Shown here: piece by piece, positions 1-10,523 of the stretch | Position numbering within the stretch: the stretch's first letter is position 1 | Layout of the letters: the number at the start of each line of letters is the position of its first letter | Source of the DNA: Nigrospora sphaerica | Taxonomy: Eukaryota; Ascomycota; Sordariomycetes; Amphisphaeriales; Apiosporaceae | NCBI GenBank assembly: GCA_018287875.1 | Contig: JAGVVL010000017.1 | Location: forward strand, 3,286,001-3,350,000 | Reading direction: 5' to 3' | DNA length: 64,000 bases | Program-made: the position numbers and the translations under genes | The notes under the pieces: model-generated | What the model was told of the DNA's origin: nothing | The model's input: the letters and a program-made list of their open reading frames with translations, nothing else | The model's database searches: none

Positions 1-600
1 CGGTGCATTTGGACGGGCGTTTTTGTTTTTCGCCCTTGGTCTCCCCGGGCAGCGACTTCCCGCTTGGGGGGTGGCAACTGCATGTTAGGTTACGTACATA
101 ATGACTTCTTCTTCGTATCGCGTATTCAGTGCCACTACTCGGTCCCCTCGCAGCTTGATCGTTTCCGTGTCATAACCCGGACTACACAGCAATTCTGGTG
201 ACCCCAAGACCCCCTTGTACCGTATGCGGGGGTTTCCTGCAGAGCCCATTAAAACTCGCAGATGGACCTCGGTTATCGATGGTGGTGCAGGTATCCTACC
301 CTGTTCAGCACCACTAGTGTCTTCCAAGGCGTCGGGTGCAGCGAAAAGCGAGCTCCGCAGGTTCCTCAAGAGCCCCATTATAACTATCTCGTGACCTGCG
401 GAATTGAAGGCATTCATGTCCGCCACCCCCGAGGCCAGCTTTGCCACATTCCGTGTTCTCTAGGCTTTCCAAGTCTAGAACCATAACCGTCAAAACACCG
501 GCCCGTCCTTACTTTCGGGGTTGAAAAGAATTACACCTTTTGAAAAGGAGCCAAAAAGGAAGGTTGAGTTGTTCCGCTTGGCGAAACGCATCAGGAATTG
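1..600. other. Left-end stretch without a supported gene
   Basis: No recognisable gene. A minus-strand frame (447 to 85) is open for about 120 codons, but it has no family motif and no ATG at its upstream end; the first ATG lies about ten codons in. The stretch is probably flanking DNA of the tRNA gene that follows. Confidence 0.4.
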
Positions 601-687
601 AGCCCAATGCGGGGGTCGAACCCGCAACCTTGAGATTGCTGGGAAGCCAGTAAGAGTCTCACGCTCTACCGATTGAGCTAACCGGGC
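601..687 (-). tRNA. tRNA-Lys (anticodon CUU) with a 14-nt intron
   Basis: Read on the minus strand, the sequence folds as a tRNA. The acceptor strands GCCCGGT and ATTGGGC pair with two G-U wobbles. The D arm is TAGCTCAATCGGTAGAGC and the T arm contains GGTTCGACCCCC. The anticodon loop is CTCTTAA between stems TGAGA and TCTCA, giving anticodon CTT (Lys). A 14-nt intron (637-650) sits one base 3' of the anticodon, the canonical eukaryotic position. The A and B boxes are intact, and T-rich DNA lies downstream on the minus strand (about 550-560), as expected for Pol III termination. Confidence 0.95.
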
Positions 688-957
688 GAGGAAGTGCTTG
701 TTGTTGAAGAGAGACGGGCTTATGGATGTTTATGTTGGGCGTCGTCGCAAAAGTGAGGCGACGATGGTGGAGTTGGAAATGTTGGTGATGGGCCGTGGTG
801 ATGGTGAAGCGTCGCCCTCCGTGGTGGGGGTGGAAGTAGGTGGGAATGTGGGGGGGGGCGGACTGGTCAGGACGGGGTCGACGGCAATACGGTACACTCT
901 ATTCCACTCTCTAGCCAAGACGTCTCTTAACTCTCTCCGTGTCTCCCTCTCTCGCCT

Positions 958-2325
958 CTACAGCGCGGGCTTGACGCGCACGGGCACGGCGGCGTCCTCG
1001 ACGAGGGCGTCGCAGCGGCTCTTGTAGACGCGGCCCTCCTTCATGACGGCGAGGACGTTGGCCTCGGGGTCGTCGAGGACGGTGATGTCGGCGAGGGGGT
1101 CGCGGCGCAGGAGCAGCAGGTCGGCCTCGAAGCCGGGGCAGATCCGGCCGAGGGCGTCGGCGCGGCCGAGCATGCGCGCCGGCGTGACGGTGGCGCTGCG
1201 CAGGACGGCGTCGGCGGGGAGGGCGCGCGCCCGCAGCGCGAACTCGCGCGTCTGGGCGGCGCCGAGGGGGCCCAGCAGGTCGCTGCCGTAGCAGAGCGGC
1301 ACGCCGGCGGCGTGGGCGAGGCGCAGCGCCGCGAGGCCGGCCTCGAGCACGGCCGCGTTCTTGGCCGCCGCCGCCGCCGGCAGGTAGCCGGCCCAGCGCG
1401 GCGCCGCCATCTGCTCGTACGTGACGAGCGTGGGCGTGAGGAAGACGCCGCGCTCGGCGAGCAGCGCCGCCGTCGCCGCGTCCAGCAGGTTGCCGTGCTC
1501 GATGCCGCGCACCCCGGCCTCGACGCAGTGCCGCACCGCCTCGGCCGTGTACGCGTGCGCCGTCACGTACGTGCCGGCGTTGTCGGCCGCCTCGACGACG
1601 GCCCGGATCTCCGCCGCCGTGAACTGCAGGTGGTGCAGCGCGTCCGTCGGGCTGCTGACGCCGCCCGAGCCCATGATCTTGATGAAGTCGGCCCCCCCGC
1701 GCAGCTCGTCGCGCGCCGCCTGCAGGCACTGCGCCTCGCCGTCGCAGAGGCGGCCGAGGGCGGCGACGGCGCCGGCGCAGCAGCCGGGCTCGCCGTCGCC
1801 CTTCTCGTGCCGGCCCCGCAGGTCGCCGTGGCCGCCCGTCTGGCTGAGGGCGCGGCCGGCGATGAAGAGGCGCGGGCCGGCGACGACGCCCTCGGCGATG
1901 GCGTCCTTGAGGGCGGCCGTCGCCCCGCCGCAGTCGCGCACCGAGGTGAAGCCGCGCGCCAGCATGGCGGCGCACACGTAGGGCTGGCGCAGCAGGCTCA
2001 CGGGCGCGGCCGTGCCGAACGCGGCCCCGAGGTCGCCGAAGCCCGGCACCGCCGCCACGTGCACGTGGGCGTCGATGAGCCCCGGGCAGACGTACAGGCC
2101 CCGGCAGTCGACCACGATCGTGTCCGGGTCGTCGGCGAGCGGCAGGGGCGTCGGTGAGTACACGTCCTCCTCTTCGGCCGTCACCTCGGCGATCTTGCCC
2201 TCGGCCACCGTGATTCGCTGCCCCTCGATCAGCGCCCCCGCATCCGCGTCCACGATGGTCGCGTGCCGCAACACGTACGTCTTGGGCGGCGCCCGCAGCC
2301 ACGGCTTGATGTCGGCTTCGTGCAT
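958..2325 (-). CDS. Metal-dependent amidohydrolase (imidazolonepropionase/prolidase-like)
   Basis: A single-exon protein of 455 aa from the ATG at 2325. It belongs to the amidohydrolase superfamily, TIM-barrel hydrolases that cleave amide or cyclic amide bonds at one or two metals. The metal motif HVHV is at residues 87-90 after PGLIDA. KIMGSGGVSS carries the usual metal-bridging lysine, VTAHAY and GIEHGN supply the next histidines, and YGSDLLGP supplies the barrel aspartate. The C-terminus (GFEADLLLLRRDPL, then VLAVMKEGRVYKS) is the typical closing beta-sandwich. The frame stays open upstream to 2463, but that extra 46 aa is Pro-rich, looks like 5' UTR, and precedes the natural start MHEADIKPW. 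There is no signal peptide, so it is probably cytosolic. The substrate cannot be told; fungal relatives include ochratoxinase-like enzymes. Confidence 0.9.
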   Translation of the reverse strand: MHEADIKPWLRAPPKTYVLRHATIVDADAGALIEGQRITVAEGKIAEVTAEEEDVYSPTPLPLADDPDTIVVDCRGLYVCPGLIDAHVHVAAVPGFGDLGAAFGTAAPVSLLRQPYVCAAMLARGFTSVRDCGGATAALKDAIAEGVVAGPRLFIAGRALSQTGGHGDLRGRHEKGDGEPGCCAGAVAALGRLCDGEAQCLQAARDELRGGADFIKIMGSGGVSSPTDALHHLQFTAAEIRAVVEAADNAGTYVTAHAYTAEAVRHCVEAGVRGIEHGNLLDAATAALLAERGVFLTPTLVTYEQMAAPRWAGYLPAAAAAKNAAVLEAGLAALRLAHAAGVPLCYGSDLLGPLGAAQTREFALRARALPADAVLRSATVTPARMLGRADALGRICPGFEADLLLLRRDPLADITVLDDPEANVLAVMKEGRVYKSRCDALVEDAAVPVRVKPAL

Positions 2326-2916
2326 GGTGACGGGCTGGCGCGCGGTGATGAGCAATGTGATGGGGGCGGGATTGAGAGTCGGCGGCGATGGGCTATGCGG
2401 TTTCGGGAGGCGAGCGAGAGGCGGTGAAGGGAAGGTCCGGACACGATGTTGTTGCACATTCAAGGTTGCGGGGGTGCCGAGAGCTGCTGGGGGGTTTTCT
2501 GGGGGTCAATAGTCCGAGGCGTGGCTCCATCGGGATCCTCGACCTGGCCGGAGTCCATTGGGGAACTCTGTCCACGCTACACGCACTTCAGTAAGTACCT
2601 CTATGCTCTGCTGCCTCCAAAGAGGCTATATCATTTCAATTCACGGACTTGGATGGACAAACATCGTAACCATCAAGCGGAAGCATGTGGTCGCAGCCCC
2701 TCAATTCGCCAACTAGGCTAGCTCTCCAAGTCGATGCAACACTGGCCTAATCCTGCCCCCACACCCAAAAACTCCATCAACGCAAATACAACCAGTGACA
2801 CCCGCTAATTGTTAGATACCATATGGTATCCTGGGGGCCCTGACTTCAAATCGACGAGACCCATCCGCATTCGCTGGGAAGAAGCGCTCGACCCCTCTCA
2901 CGCCCACCTCGCCTGC
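2326..2916. other. Intergenic: amidohydrolase promoter and protease 3' end
   Basis: Nothing gene-like is seen. The stretch should hold the amidohydrolase 5' UTR and promoter and the 3' UTR of the aspartic protease, both on the minus strand. Confidence 0.5.
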
Positions 2917-4301
2917 TCACAAGGTCTTGTTGGCGAAGCCCAGGCGGGGCGCGACGCCATCGTTCTCGAAGACGACGAAGGCGGCCTTGAGGGCCACGGC
3001 GCCGAAGATTGAAAAGGGCATACCCGTGTCGTTCTGGATGCCGCCGTAGCAGGTGCTGCTGTCGCCGCCGTCGCCGTCGGAGCCGAAGTTGAGGTAGGCG
3101 CCGGGGACGGTGACGGCGGCGGCGCCGTCGGCGACGAGGAAGGAGAAGGGCGGCGGCGCGGCGCCGCAGTCAAAGGCCCAGGCGCCGTCGGCGGCCCGCA
3201 CGCGCGCCCCCGGCACCCCGGCGTAGTAGGCGGCCGCCACCGCCGCCGGTAGGTACAGCAGTGTCGTGCCCGTGTCGGCGATGCCCGCCATCGCCGTCGG
3301 GTTGAATGCTCCGTCGCCCACGGCGAACCCCGCCGACGTGAAGCTCCAGAACCCCCGCGACGCGTTGACCGCGCTGTACGCCAGATCCCCCGTGTACTTG
3401 CTCCGATCGACGACGCCCAGGTCCAAGGAGCCGGCTGGTGTGCGTGTCAGTCCTGTGTTTTGCCCCGGGTATACTTCTCACAAAGGAAGAGGGGAGAGAG
3501 AGAGGGGAGAGAAGGAAAGGAACACTTACTGCCCTGGTGCTTCATATCGACGGTAAAGAGCGGCGCGGCCAGGCCATCTTTGACGTTTTCGAAAAATGTC
3601 TTCTGCTTTTCAGGCTGGACCGTGTTGAGGGCGCCGAAGCCGAAGCCGGCGAGGCCGGCGAAGTCGCCCGACGAAAGGAAGGCCGACGACTCCTGCGTGG
3701 CGACCTCGATGGCCTGCCGGGGCGCCCGGACGCCGCCGAGGTCGACGACGTCGATGTCGACGCCGCCGCTGGCCGACGAGCCGTCGCCGTACTGAATGGC
3801 CCACGTGTACGACGTCGCGTTGGCGGAGCTGCTGAGCAGTGAATTATACGTCGCGACGTTGGCGCCGGCGGCGACGCCCAGGAGGGCACCCGCGGCGCTG
3901 GCCACCCACAGGTCCGACGAACCCGTGTCTAGGAGCAGCGTCACGTTCTGTGCCGGCGTGCCCAGGCCCGCCGCGAAGACGTACGAAGAGTCGCCCGGCA
4001 GCGCTGACAGCGCCACGTTGCCGCTCGCGCCGCCGTCGCCGCGCCACCAGTGCCCCGTCGCCGCGCGCCGCGACGCCGCCACGAGCCCCTCCAGCCCGCT
4101 GCGTACGGCCGCCGGCACGTCCGCCTGGAATTTGTTGTATGTCTTGAGCGTCTCGTGCGCCCCCGAGCGCGGGAACCACGCCCCGGACGTCCGCACCTGA
4201 GCCAGGGACGCCGTCCGCCGGCCGGGCGGGCCCTGGAATGGCACGCCGAGGACCGGTGCGGCCGCGAGGGCGCCGAGGCTGAGCTGGAAGAGGTTGACCA
4301 T
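2917..4301 (-). CDS. Secreted pepsin-like aspartic protease (aspergillopepsin type)
   Basis: Two exons, 3530-4301 and 2917-3434, joined across a 95-nt intron (donor GTAAGTGTT, acceptor CACCAG) in phase, giving 429 aa. It is a family A1 acid endopeptidase acting outside the cell. The first catalytic aspartate is D125 in LLLDTGSSDLW, the flap follows at YGDGSSASG, and the second aspartate is D311 in IADTGTTLLYLP. The N-terminus has a signal peptide (about residues 1-19) and a propeptide of roughly 70-80 aa before the mature domain. The C-terminal Cys pair (FDCG and STCYGG) and the ending FGFANKTL-like APRLGFANKTL are family-typical. The whole A1 fold is present with no break. Confidence 0.94.
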
Positions 4302-4394
4302 GGTTTTTGGTATATTCTCGTGGCTCGAGTTGTCGATGCGGTGGATAGCTCTGTCAGTGCGTGACTGGATGAGAGATGGCCGTGGACGCCGGCT

Positions 4395-4400
4395 CTTATA
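4395..4400 (-). promoter_or_regulatory. Probable TATA element of the aspartic protease
   Basis: TATAAG on the minus strand lies about 95 bp upstream of the protease ATG, a typical distance for an inducible secreted-enzyme gene in fungi. Position and sequence are the only support. Confidence 0.45.
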
Positions 4401-6349
4401 TCTCCAACGCGACGGTGACCAGGGAGCTGACTGAGATGAACATCAAGCTGTGACCTTCTGCTTCTGTTTGTGATGCTGAAGACAGACTCGGGACTGCCAT
4501 TCGGGAATACATAGCCTCGGATTCAATCATGGGCAGCAGGTATGCTTACAGTCTGCCGGCTTCCCTCTCTGCAGCGTCGACTAGGTTTCTCGTGAGGCGC
4601 CATTAGCCCCTCTGCCTGGCTCGCTTTTCGATTCACCTGTAACCGCGATGGTGAACCCCATGGGCGTCACAATTCGGTATCCATCCGTTCATCCGCCGTT
4701 TGCATTTCGGGGCAAAGTCGGCACTGCGGGCTCAGTCAGACATCGAAATGGGCCACCTTGAAAACAATTATCCACTGTCCAATCAACGTCCTTTTTGGCC
4801 AGCTTGCTGGCGATTAGGCTTCCCTTCCGTTGCTTTAGTGAGTAAGCGCCACGGAGCGACTGGCCAGAGTGGGCTGGGTCTCGAAACAGCCGCCGTGACC
4901 AGGTTCCTGGGCTCGTGGCGTCGCGGGAACTTATTCATGTCCCATTTCTCCCCTTTGTCTCTCCTTGAGACCAGTTTCGTGGTTTTCGGACGCCAAGTAG
5001 GGAGCTGGAACTACCGCCTCCCCACCGGCAATCACTTGTAGAGAACCGCAACAGTCCCACGGGCTGGCAGCAGAGTTTTGTCTGGCGTACGCTAAGCTTC
5101 CGGTGACTGCTGGGCCCAGCGGTATTTTGACGACCAAGGTTCAGGTAACCCTTTCCGGGGCTCGAAAGGCGGGGGAATGATGCTTTTCCCGAGTCGGGCG
5201 GGAATCCTGTCGCTTAGCCCGACCCCCCCAAGGGCGTTTTCAACGGTTAGAGGGATCGGCACGTCGGCCGATCCGTTCTTGGCTTATAGAGCCATCCCCT
5301 CCCTGGTCCTTGGTTTGCTCACACACATCTGCTGCTTCTTAGGTCATCTTACTATATGTGAATACCGGCGACACGACTCCACGCCTGAGATGTTGAAGTT
5401 AATCACTTGTCGACATGCTGGGCCAGGGGGTACGAAACTGGCCGCGACGGCTGTTGGTCGCACTTCTGAAATCTGAGCGTAGCATCAGTGGCGATTAATT
5501 AGGCAGGAACAAGCGACAACCGGTGGGCGCTGGGCGGGAGAAAAGAGCAATGTTAGGATGATGAGGACATAACAAGGGCCATCTCATAGAAATTATACGA
5601 TGGCAACCAAGACTGGTTTTGGCCCACAGTAGGCATCCAAGTAGGGAGGCATAACAATACCTTGATCAGCTGTTGCGTGGTAAGGTGGTACTTTTCGTGG
5701 CGCCCTCGTCAATATTGCTGTTTGAAACTGAGGCTTAGGGGAGTTCTGATTGGTTTTATATGTTGGCTAAATACTCGGACCCTACGATATTCACAAGAAT
5801 ATTGAAATAGGATACACCCTAAGACCGGTTCACGGGGTACGCCTACCTTTGTCACATATTTGTTTTTGTCTATTCAGCCCCCTAGGGGACTATAAAGGGT
5901 GTTATTGTAGATCGCCGGCATTCTCCACACTCGGTAAAGTCGGCACATAAAAGACCGAGGGCGTGATACCCGTCGTTGAGTTATGATGCGTCCATGGCAA
6001 GGCAGATTGCTATAGAATCTAGTTTAAAGCGTCACGACGAACGATCTCGAGCATGGCATTAAGGATGTGAAGTTGGTGCTTATCCCAATAGTTATTACCG
6101 ATGTCCATTTTAGCGCCGACCCACCAGTACACGGCATGGATAGTCGAAAACTCCTACCATAAGCTCCGGCTACGACTAGGACTCGTACTTTTACTGTGAC
6201 GTAAATACTCCTCAACCCCCGAAGTAGAACTCTCGTCCGGTAATTGGTCTAATTAAGGTTCAGCCAGAATGGCCAATCTTCGTTACTATTGGAATAGTTG
6301 GAGGCTCGTGGCTACTTTCTACTATCTAAGACCTTGATAAGCCCAGCTA
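4401..6349. other. Intergenic, AT-richer from about 5.5 kb
   Basis: No supported gene in about 1.9 kb. Roughly 5480-6300 is visibly AT-richer, with many stops in all frames, and looks like old mutated repeat or RIP-affected DNA. I found no transposase or reverse transcriptase motif in it. Confidence 0.4.
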
Positions 6350-7327
6350 CTATAGCATTGCCTTCGGCTCGCCGCCCTCGCCGCCCTCGCCGCCATTTTT
6401 TACGTTCTCGATTACCTTGGACCCCTCCCAGGCTTCCCAAGCCTCCCGCACCGCCCTCCAATACTTCTCCTTGTCCTCGAGGACTAGGGCGCAGTGGGCC
6501 GCGCTCTCGAAGCCGACGGTACCGACCCGGCAACCTAGCCCCCGCCGCGTTTCGTGGGCGTGGGCAAGCACATCGGTAGCGGCTACGACGGCATCGCCAC
6601 GGGAGTACAAATAAAGCCGGTCGGGGGTGGAACCGAAAATGGTAGGGTTGAGTAGGTCGCGGCGTAGTTCGTGGACGGAGCGCATAGCGCCGGTGCTCTG
6701 TAACACGTGGATCACAGCAACGGTACCGCCGACGAGGGGCGCGCCGAGGGTGCGGATTAGTGGCCGGCCGGCGGGGAGCGAGATTAGCGCCGCCTGGTAC
6801 GCGTGCGCGAACGAGGTGTCGCCGGGGCACGAGTCGAAAACGACGAGGCCGATACGGGCGCGTACGAGTGCGACCGCAGCGGCAGTGATGTCGGAGTCGC
6901 CTCCGTGGTTGTCCGGATCCGCCATGAGCTGTAACGCCGTGTTACATCCCCCGTGGGAGAAGACGTGCAAAAGCACGTTCCGGCCGCCGTCCGTAACGGT
7001 TCTTTGTAGGATGTCCACGATGGCGACGTGGGCGGGGCGTAGGCGCGCGCGTAAGGTCGCAAATGAACGAAAGGCGAGATCGGCGAAGACAGTCCGGAGG
7101 AGCAGGATGTAAGCGTGCGGGTAGAGCGCCCGGTAGCCGGCGACATACTTATAGACGCGCGGTGTGGAGGCGCCGCCGAGCCACATGCAGAGGATAACGA
7201 GCGTAGGGGCCGGCGCGGTGCCGTCCGAAGGAGACGCCATGGCCGGCGCGGGCAGGTGGAGGAAAATGTTGTTACCCAGGTCCTGGGGCTCGCTAACCCC
7301 GGTGGTATTGCTGGCAGCAGATGCCAT
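6350..7327 (-). CDS. DUF829 / TMEM53-like protein (PaxU-like hydrolase fold)
   Basis: A single exon of 325 aa from the ATG at 7327 (MASAASNTTG). The frame extends upstream to 7450 through a hydrophobic stretch that I treat as untranslated. TLVILCMWLGGAS near residue 45-60 is the DUF829 opening, followed by YILLLRTVFADL. FSHGGCN is the nucleophile elbow of an alpha/beta hydrolase-like fold, and SCPGD lies further on; these match PaxU/TMEM53 proteins. PaxU is encoded in the paxilline (indole-diterpene) cluster of Penicillium but its reaction is not settled. The gene lies 1.8 kb from a PaxM-like monooxygenase on the same strand. The very C-terminus is a low-complexity run of Gly-Gly-Glu repeats. 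The family is clear, the function is not. Confidence 0.85.
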   Translation of the reverse strand: MASAASNTTGVSEPQDLGNNIFLHLPAPAMASPSDGTAPAPTLVILCMWLGGASTPRVYKYVAGYRALYPHAYILLLRTVFADLAFRSFATLRARLRPAHVAIVDILQRTVTDGGRNVLLHVFSHGGCNTALQLMADPDNHGGDSDITAAAVALVRARIGLVVFDSCPGDTSFAHAYQAALISLPAGRPLIRTLGAPLVGGTVAVIHVLQSTGAMRSVHELRRDLLNPTIFGSTPDRLYLYSRGDAVVAATDVLAHAHETRRGLGCRVGTVGFESAAHCALVLEDKEKYWRAVREAWEAWEGSKVIENVKNGGEGGEGGEPKAML

Positions 7328-8022
7328 GACGACCAGGCCTAGCCAAAGGAGCTTGTCTATCAAAGAGAATCGGTAGCTTATCGGCCGAAGTGACAGGGAG
7401 AGGATGAAGACCACATAGATGGTGCAACGATTTGAAGGAGGCGAGCCCAAATCCTAATAATAATGATCAGATGGGCTGCTAGCTGTCGACAGAAGAGCGG
7501 ACTCGCTTGTTATGCAGCCGCCCAGGTTGGCTAGTGGGGTAGAAAGGTGGATCTATGGCTAGCTACCCCACCTCAACACACCTCTAAGTATGAATGTATT
7601 GCCCACTCCGTTGGGAAAGATGTCAACAACCGGCCTGTTCGTATGGACATCTTTCGCTCTCGCCACCCTTAGGGGGCCGATAGACCCAGGTAGGCGTGAC
7701 CGTGCCGTAGCAGATATGCTGCCAAGAGGACTGGCCCTGGTGACTAGACGCAGCTGCATAGGAAATGCAGAAGTTTCGGTGCACAGAAAATAAGTACATA
7801 CGACCATGGCGGTTTACCTGCCAATTCGGGGGTCGCACACACCGTCTTGCATCATCATACAGATTCCGGGCTCGGGTACGGCTCGCCATGCTACCCCGTG
7901 GGGCCGGCACAGCACAGGAAAGCCCCGAGTCGGCACGAAGGACCGAGGCATGAAAAGCAGCCCACGGCGCTGCGCCTGTCTTGCTCACTCTGGCTCTCTT
8001 GTTTTTATGAACGGCAGCGGAT
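7328..8022. other. Intergenic between the DUF829 gene and the regulator remnant
   Basis: Nothing recognisable. Short overlapping frames occur on both strands without family motifs. It may contain the promoters of the flanking divergent genes. Confidence 0.4.
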
Positions 8023-8139
8023 ATGGATGGCAGTGAGGGCCATGATTGCCGTTTGCCGGCCTGTATCCGCTGCCACACGCATAAGGTGCGATGCACCTGG
8101 CCAGCGAACAAGACGCATTGCACTTGGTACGGAGGTTAG
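8023..8139 (+). pseudogene. Remnant of a Zn2Cys6 transcription factor (N-terminus only)
   Basis: From the ATG at 8023 the frame reads MDGSEGHD, then CRLPACIRCHTHKVRCTW, PANKTHCT, WYGG and a TAG stop at 8137-8139. PACxRCHxxKxRCTWPxNxTxCxRC is the start of a fungal binuclear zinc cluster. Here the expected Arg-Cys after HCT reads Trp-Tyr (TGG TAC), so the fifth cysteine is lost. TGC to TAC fits a RIP-type change on the opposite strand. Twelve codons past HCT-equivalent no further cluster is seen. This looks like the dead regulator of the neighbouring oxidoreductase genes. Confidence 0.6.
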
Positions 8140-9140
8140 CACGCCCTGCCTCGACGAGGATCCCGATCCCATTGCCCTGACCCTCTCCCCGGCCGACGCA
8201 AGCAGTAGCAACCACACCAGCCAATTATAGAGGCGCGTCTTTGATCTCCGCTCAAGGTCTAATTTGTCTTTTGCGTTACAAACCATTCATTGTTGCTTCC
8301 ATAAGAATCCCATCCCTCCGCAAATTGGATGAGTACTCAGATACCACCTACCAAACATATCCCGGCCATCTCTGGACAGCCCTCAAGCTCATCGTAGCGC
8401 ATATCTTTGTTTCGGCGCCGGCTGTCAGCGTCCTATTTAACTCGATCAACAGGTCGGTGAGCACAGTGGGGCGCAAGGCCGGCTATCTGAGCTACGGAAA
8501 ACAAGGCGAGACCAAGCACAGCTCGGCCAACACAAAGGCAAGCGTAAACAAGCCGCTGCCCAGGCTGCCGTCTCGAAGCAACTTTGACTGCAGCTATTTA
8601 GAGACGAGGTGGGGATGCACAATCAAAATAGCCGGGGGGGTGGAAACCATGACTACGAAGAAGACGTGGAGCTGTAAGCGACCAAAACAAACAGCCTGAT
8701 AGAACCACCAAATAGCTACGGGGTGGGTTCGAGATGTAAAGAGGGAAACACACCTAGACCCCAGAGTCTGAGGGAACGAAAGAGAGCTCCACCCGTCAGA
8801 CAGAGCCGGTTCATACAGTCATTATAAAACTTGAACCTTTACGATACAGCTCTTAAAGAATCCAATGAAAGTTGCCGAGCCTCATGAATCTTGTAATTAT
8901 TCATGCAGGGAATGCAGTCCTCTCCAGGGATCATGCATTTCCCTACCCGTCTGTAACGATTTCATCTCATTACCAGCATTCTGGCCTAATGGCCGGCGGA
9001 AATCGATATTCGGAACTGAGGGGTGATACTGAACATCTATGGTCAATATCTCCGGCTGTATCCCTTTACACTGCTCTTTTGGTGATGAATGACCGGAGGT
9101 TAATCGTGATCGAATGGGATAACCAGAATAATTGCAAATT
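8140..9140. other. Intergenic / decayed sequence
   Basis: No supported gene. A plus-strand frame 8241-8699 (about 150 codons) is open but matches nothing I recognise. It could be degraded continuation of the regulator remnant upstream. Confidence 0.35.
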
Positions 9141-10523
9141 TCATATTCCGAGTAATTTCCGAGAGTCATTTTCGTCGTCATAGGGCCACTCGTGCTTAAG
9201 TTCTGGCTGCTTGAACTGTTCTCCTCTCAGTCTAGCCCCGGCGACGATGGCTAGACTATGCGGCTTCATGAGGACCGACACCGGTAGATAAGGCACGACG
9301 TATCTCCACGTGAGCTTATCACGCCACCGGCGCCACGACAGCATGCGAATCATGTCCTGGCTCTCTTCGACCAGGTTCGCAACTTTCCCAACCAAGGCCT
9401 TCTCGGCGTCCTGAAATGCTGCGGTCAGGTCGGTGAGAGGCCACGACGACTTGTTAGCCAGATTCGGCCCGATGCGCTCTTGTAGGGCATTGATGAACGA
9501 CGCGCACGAGTCAATGCAGCTGTTCCCGCCCTGACCGGCCACCGGGTTGAACTTGTGAACCGCGTCGCCAAGAGCTATGATACGGCCGTGGGACCATTTG
9601 CGAAGAGTGTAGTGGGGGAGTGCCGTGATGCCACTTCGGATCAGATGGTCGAGCAGTTCTTGCATGCGGACGCCGTTGTCAGCAAAAACAACGTTGCGGA
9701 ATCGATCCAACACGCGCTCTTGGTCCTCCTTGGTGAAACGGGGGATTTCGTCGATAAAGCATTTCTGCTGCGAGCGGGGGAGGGTCCATATGCAGAACAT
9801 GTACATCTCATCGTCCAGCCCCCGTCCGAGGACGACTTGGCCATCCTGCAGCGATATCAAAGCGCCTCCACCGGCTGGGACGCCATCCTTTACGATCTGT
9901 GTGCACTTGCTGGCGGCAAAAAAGCAGCCAAACTCGCATCCGACCTTCTTCTTGTCCGCTTCGGGTATGCATTTGGGATCCCCCAAGTCGGCATGCCTCC
10001 ACATTTCCTTCCGGACAGTGCTGTGTAGGCCGTCACAGCCGACGACTATTTGGCCCTCGTAAACGGACCCATCGTCGGTATACACCGACACACAGTCTGG
10101 CTGCGAGTCGATCTTCGTCACCCGCTTATTGGTCAGGAGCCTTTGCTTCTCTGCCACAGCCTCGTACAGCGCGCACATTATCCGATGCCGTGACGACCAT
10201 ATCGTGTTGTATCCATGGCGTTTCCGGTATTCGTCTCCGAAGTAGCTGTTTCTCAGGCTTTCACCTGTCACTCCGTCGCGGTATTGAATGGGACCCTGGG
10301 GCAGCCCGGCCGAGTAAACCTTGTCGAGAACGCCAAGCTGGTCTAGAATCCGCTGGCCATTCGGGAGAATCAAGATGCTCGCGCCCACATCCGGTGCGAT
10401 ATCCCCATAGGCTTCGAGGAGCACGTAGTCGACTTTCAGTTGTTGAAGGCACAGGGCAAGAACGAGGCCAGTGACACCGCCACCAACAATGACGACTTGA
10501 TATTTGGTGCTGGCTGCCACCAT
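9141..10523 (-). CDS. PaxM-like FAD-dependent monooxygenase
   Basis: A single exon of 460 aa, intact from the ATG at 10523. Group A flavoprotein monooxygenase motifs are in order: the dinucleotide-binding fold VVIVGGGVTGLVLALCLQ at about residues 9-27, a conserved Arg region, the FAD/NADPH DG motif VVGCDGLHSTVRK at about 160-175, and the GD motif ALGDAVHKFNPVAGQGGN at about 315-335. The C-terminal third is hydrophobic in parts (YVVPYLPVSVLM), as in the membrane-associated epoxidases of indole-diterpene and meroterpenoid pathways (PaxM type). That family epoxidises prenyl double bonds before cyclisation. No prenyltransferase or terpene cyclase is visible in the window, so the pathway cannot be named. 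Neighbours are a PaxU-like gene and remnants of a regulator and an exporter. Confidence 0.88.
   Translation of the reverse strand: MVAASTKYQVVIVGGGVTGLVLALCLQQLKVDYVLLEAYGDIAPDVGASILILPNGQRILDQLGVLDKVYSAGLPQGPIQYRDGVTGESLRNSYFGDEYRKRHGYNTIWSSRHRIMCALYEAVAEKQRLLTNKRVTKIDSQPDCVSVYTDDGSVYEGQIVVGCDGLHSTVRKEMWRHADLGDPKCIPEADKKKVGCEFGCFFAASKCTQIVKDGVPAGGGALISLQDGQVVLGRGLDDEMYMFCIWTLPRSQQKCFIDEIPRFTKEDQERVLDRFRNVVFADNGVRMQELLDHLIRSGITALPHYTLRKWSHGRIIALGDAVHKFNPVAGQGGNSCIDSCASFINALQERIGPNLANKSSWPLTDLTAAFQDAEKALVGKVANLVEESQDMIRMLSWRRWRDKLTWRYVVPYLPVSVLMKPHSLAIVAGARLRGEQFKQPELKHEWPYDDENDSRKLLGI

Noticed and set aside
85..447. Minus-strand open frame of about 120 codons at the left end
   Set aside because: It starts from a non-ATG codon, has no domain, and its composition does not differ from nearby non-coding DNA.
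1312..2157. Plus-strand open frame opposite the amidohydrolase
   Set aside because: Antisense shadow caused by GC-rich third positions; no motif.
911..2302. Long alternative frame (over 460 codons) overlapping the amidohydrolase
   Set aside because: It is an Arg/Gly/Ala-rich shadow of the GC-rich amidohydrolase in another frame; the amidohydrolase frame carries all the family motifs.
3427..3529. Frameshift in the aspartic protease
   Set aside because: The change of frame is fully explained by a 95-nt intron with consensus ends.
5480..6300. AT-rich stretch as a retrotransposon
   Set aside because: No reverse transcriptase, integrase or LTR could be recognised on either strand.
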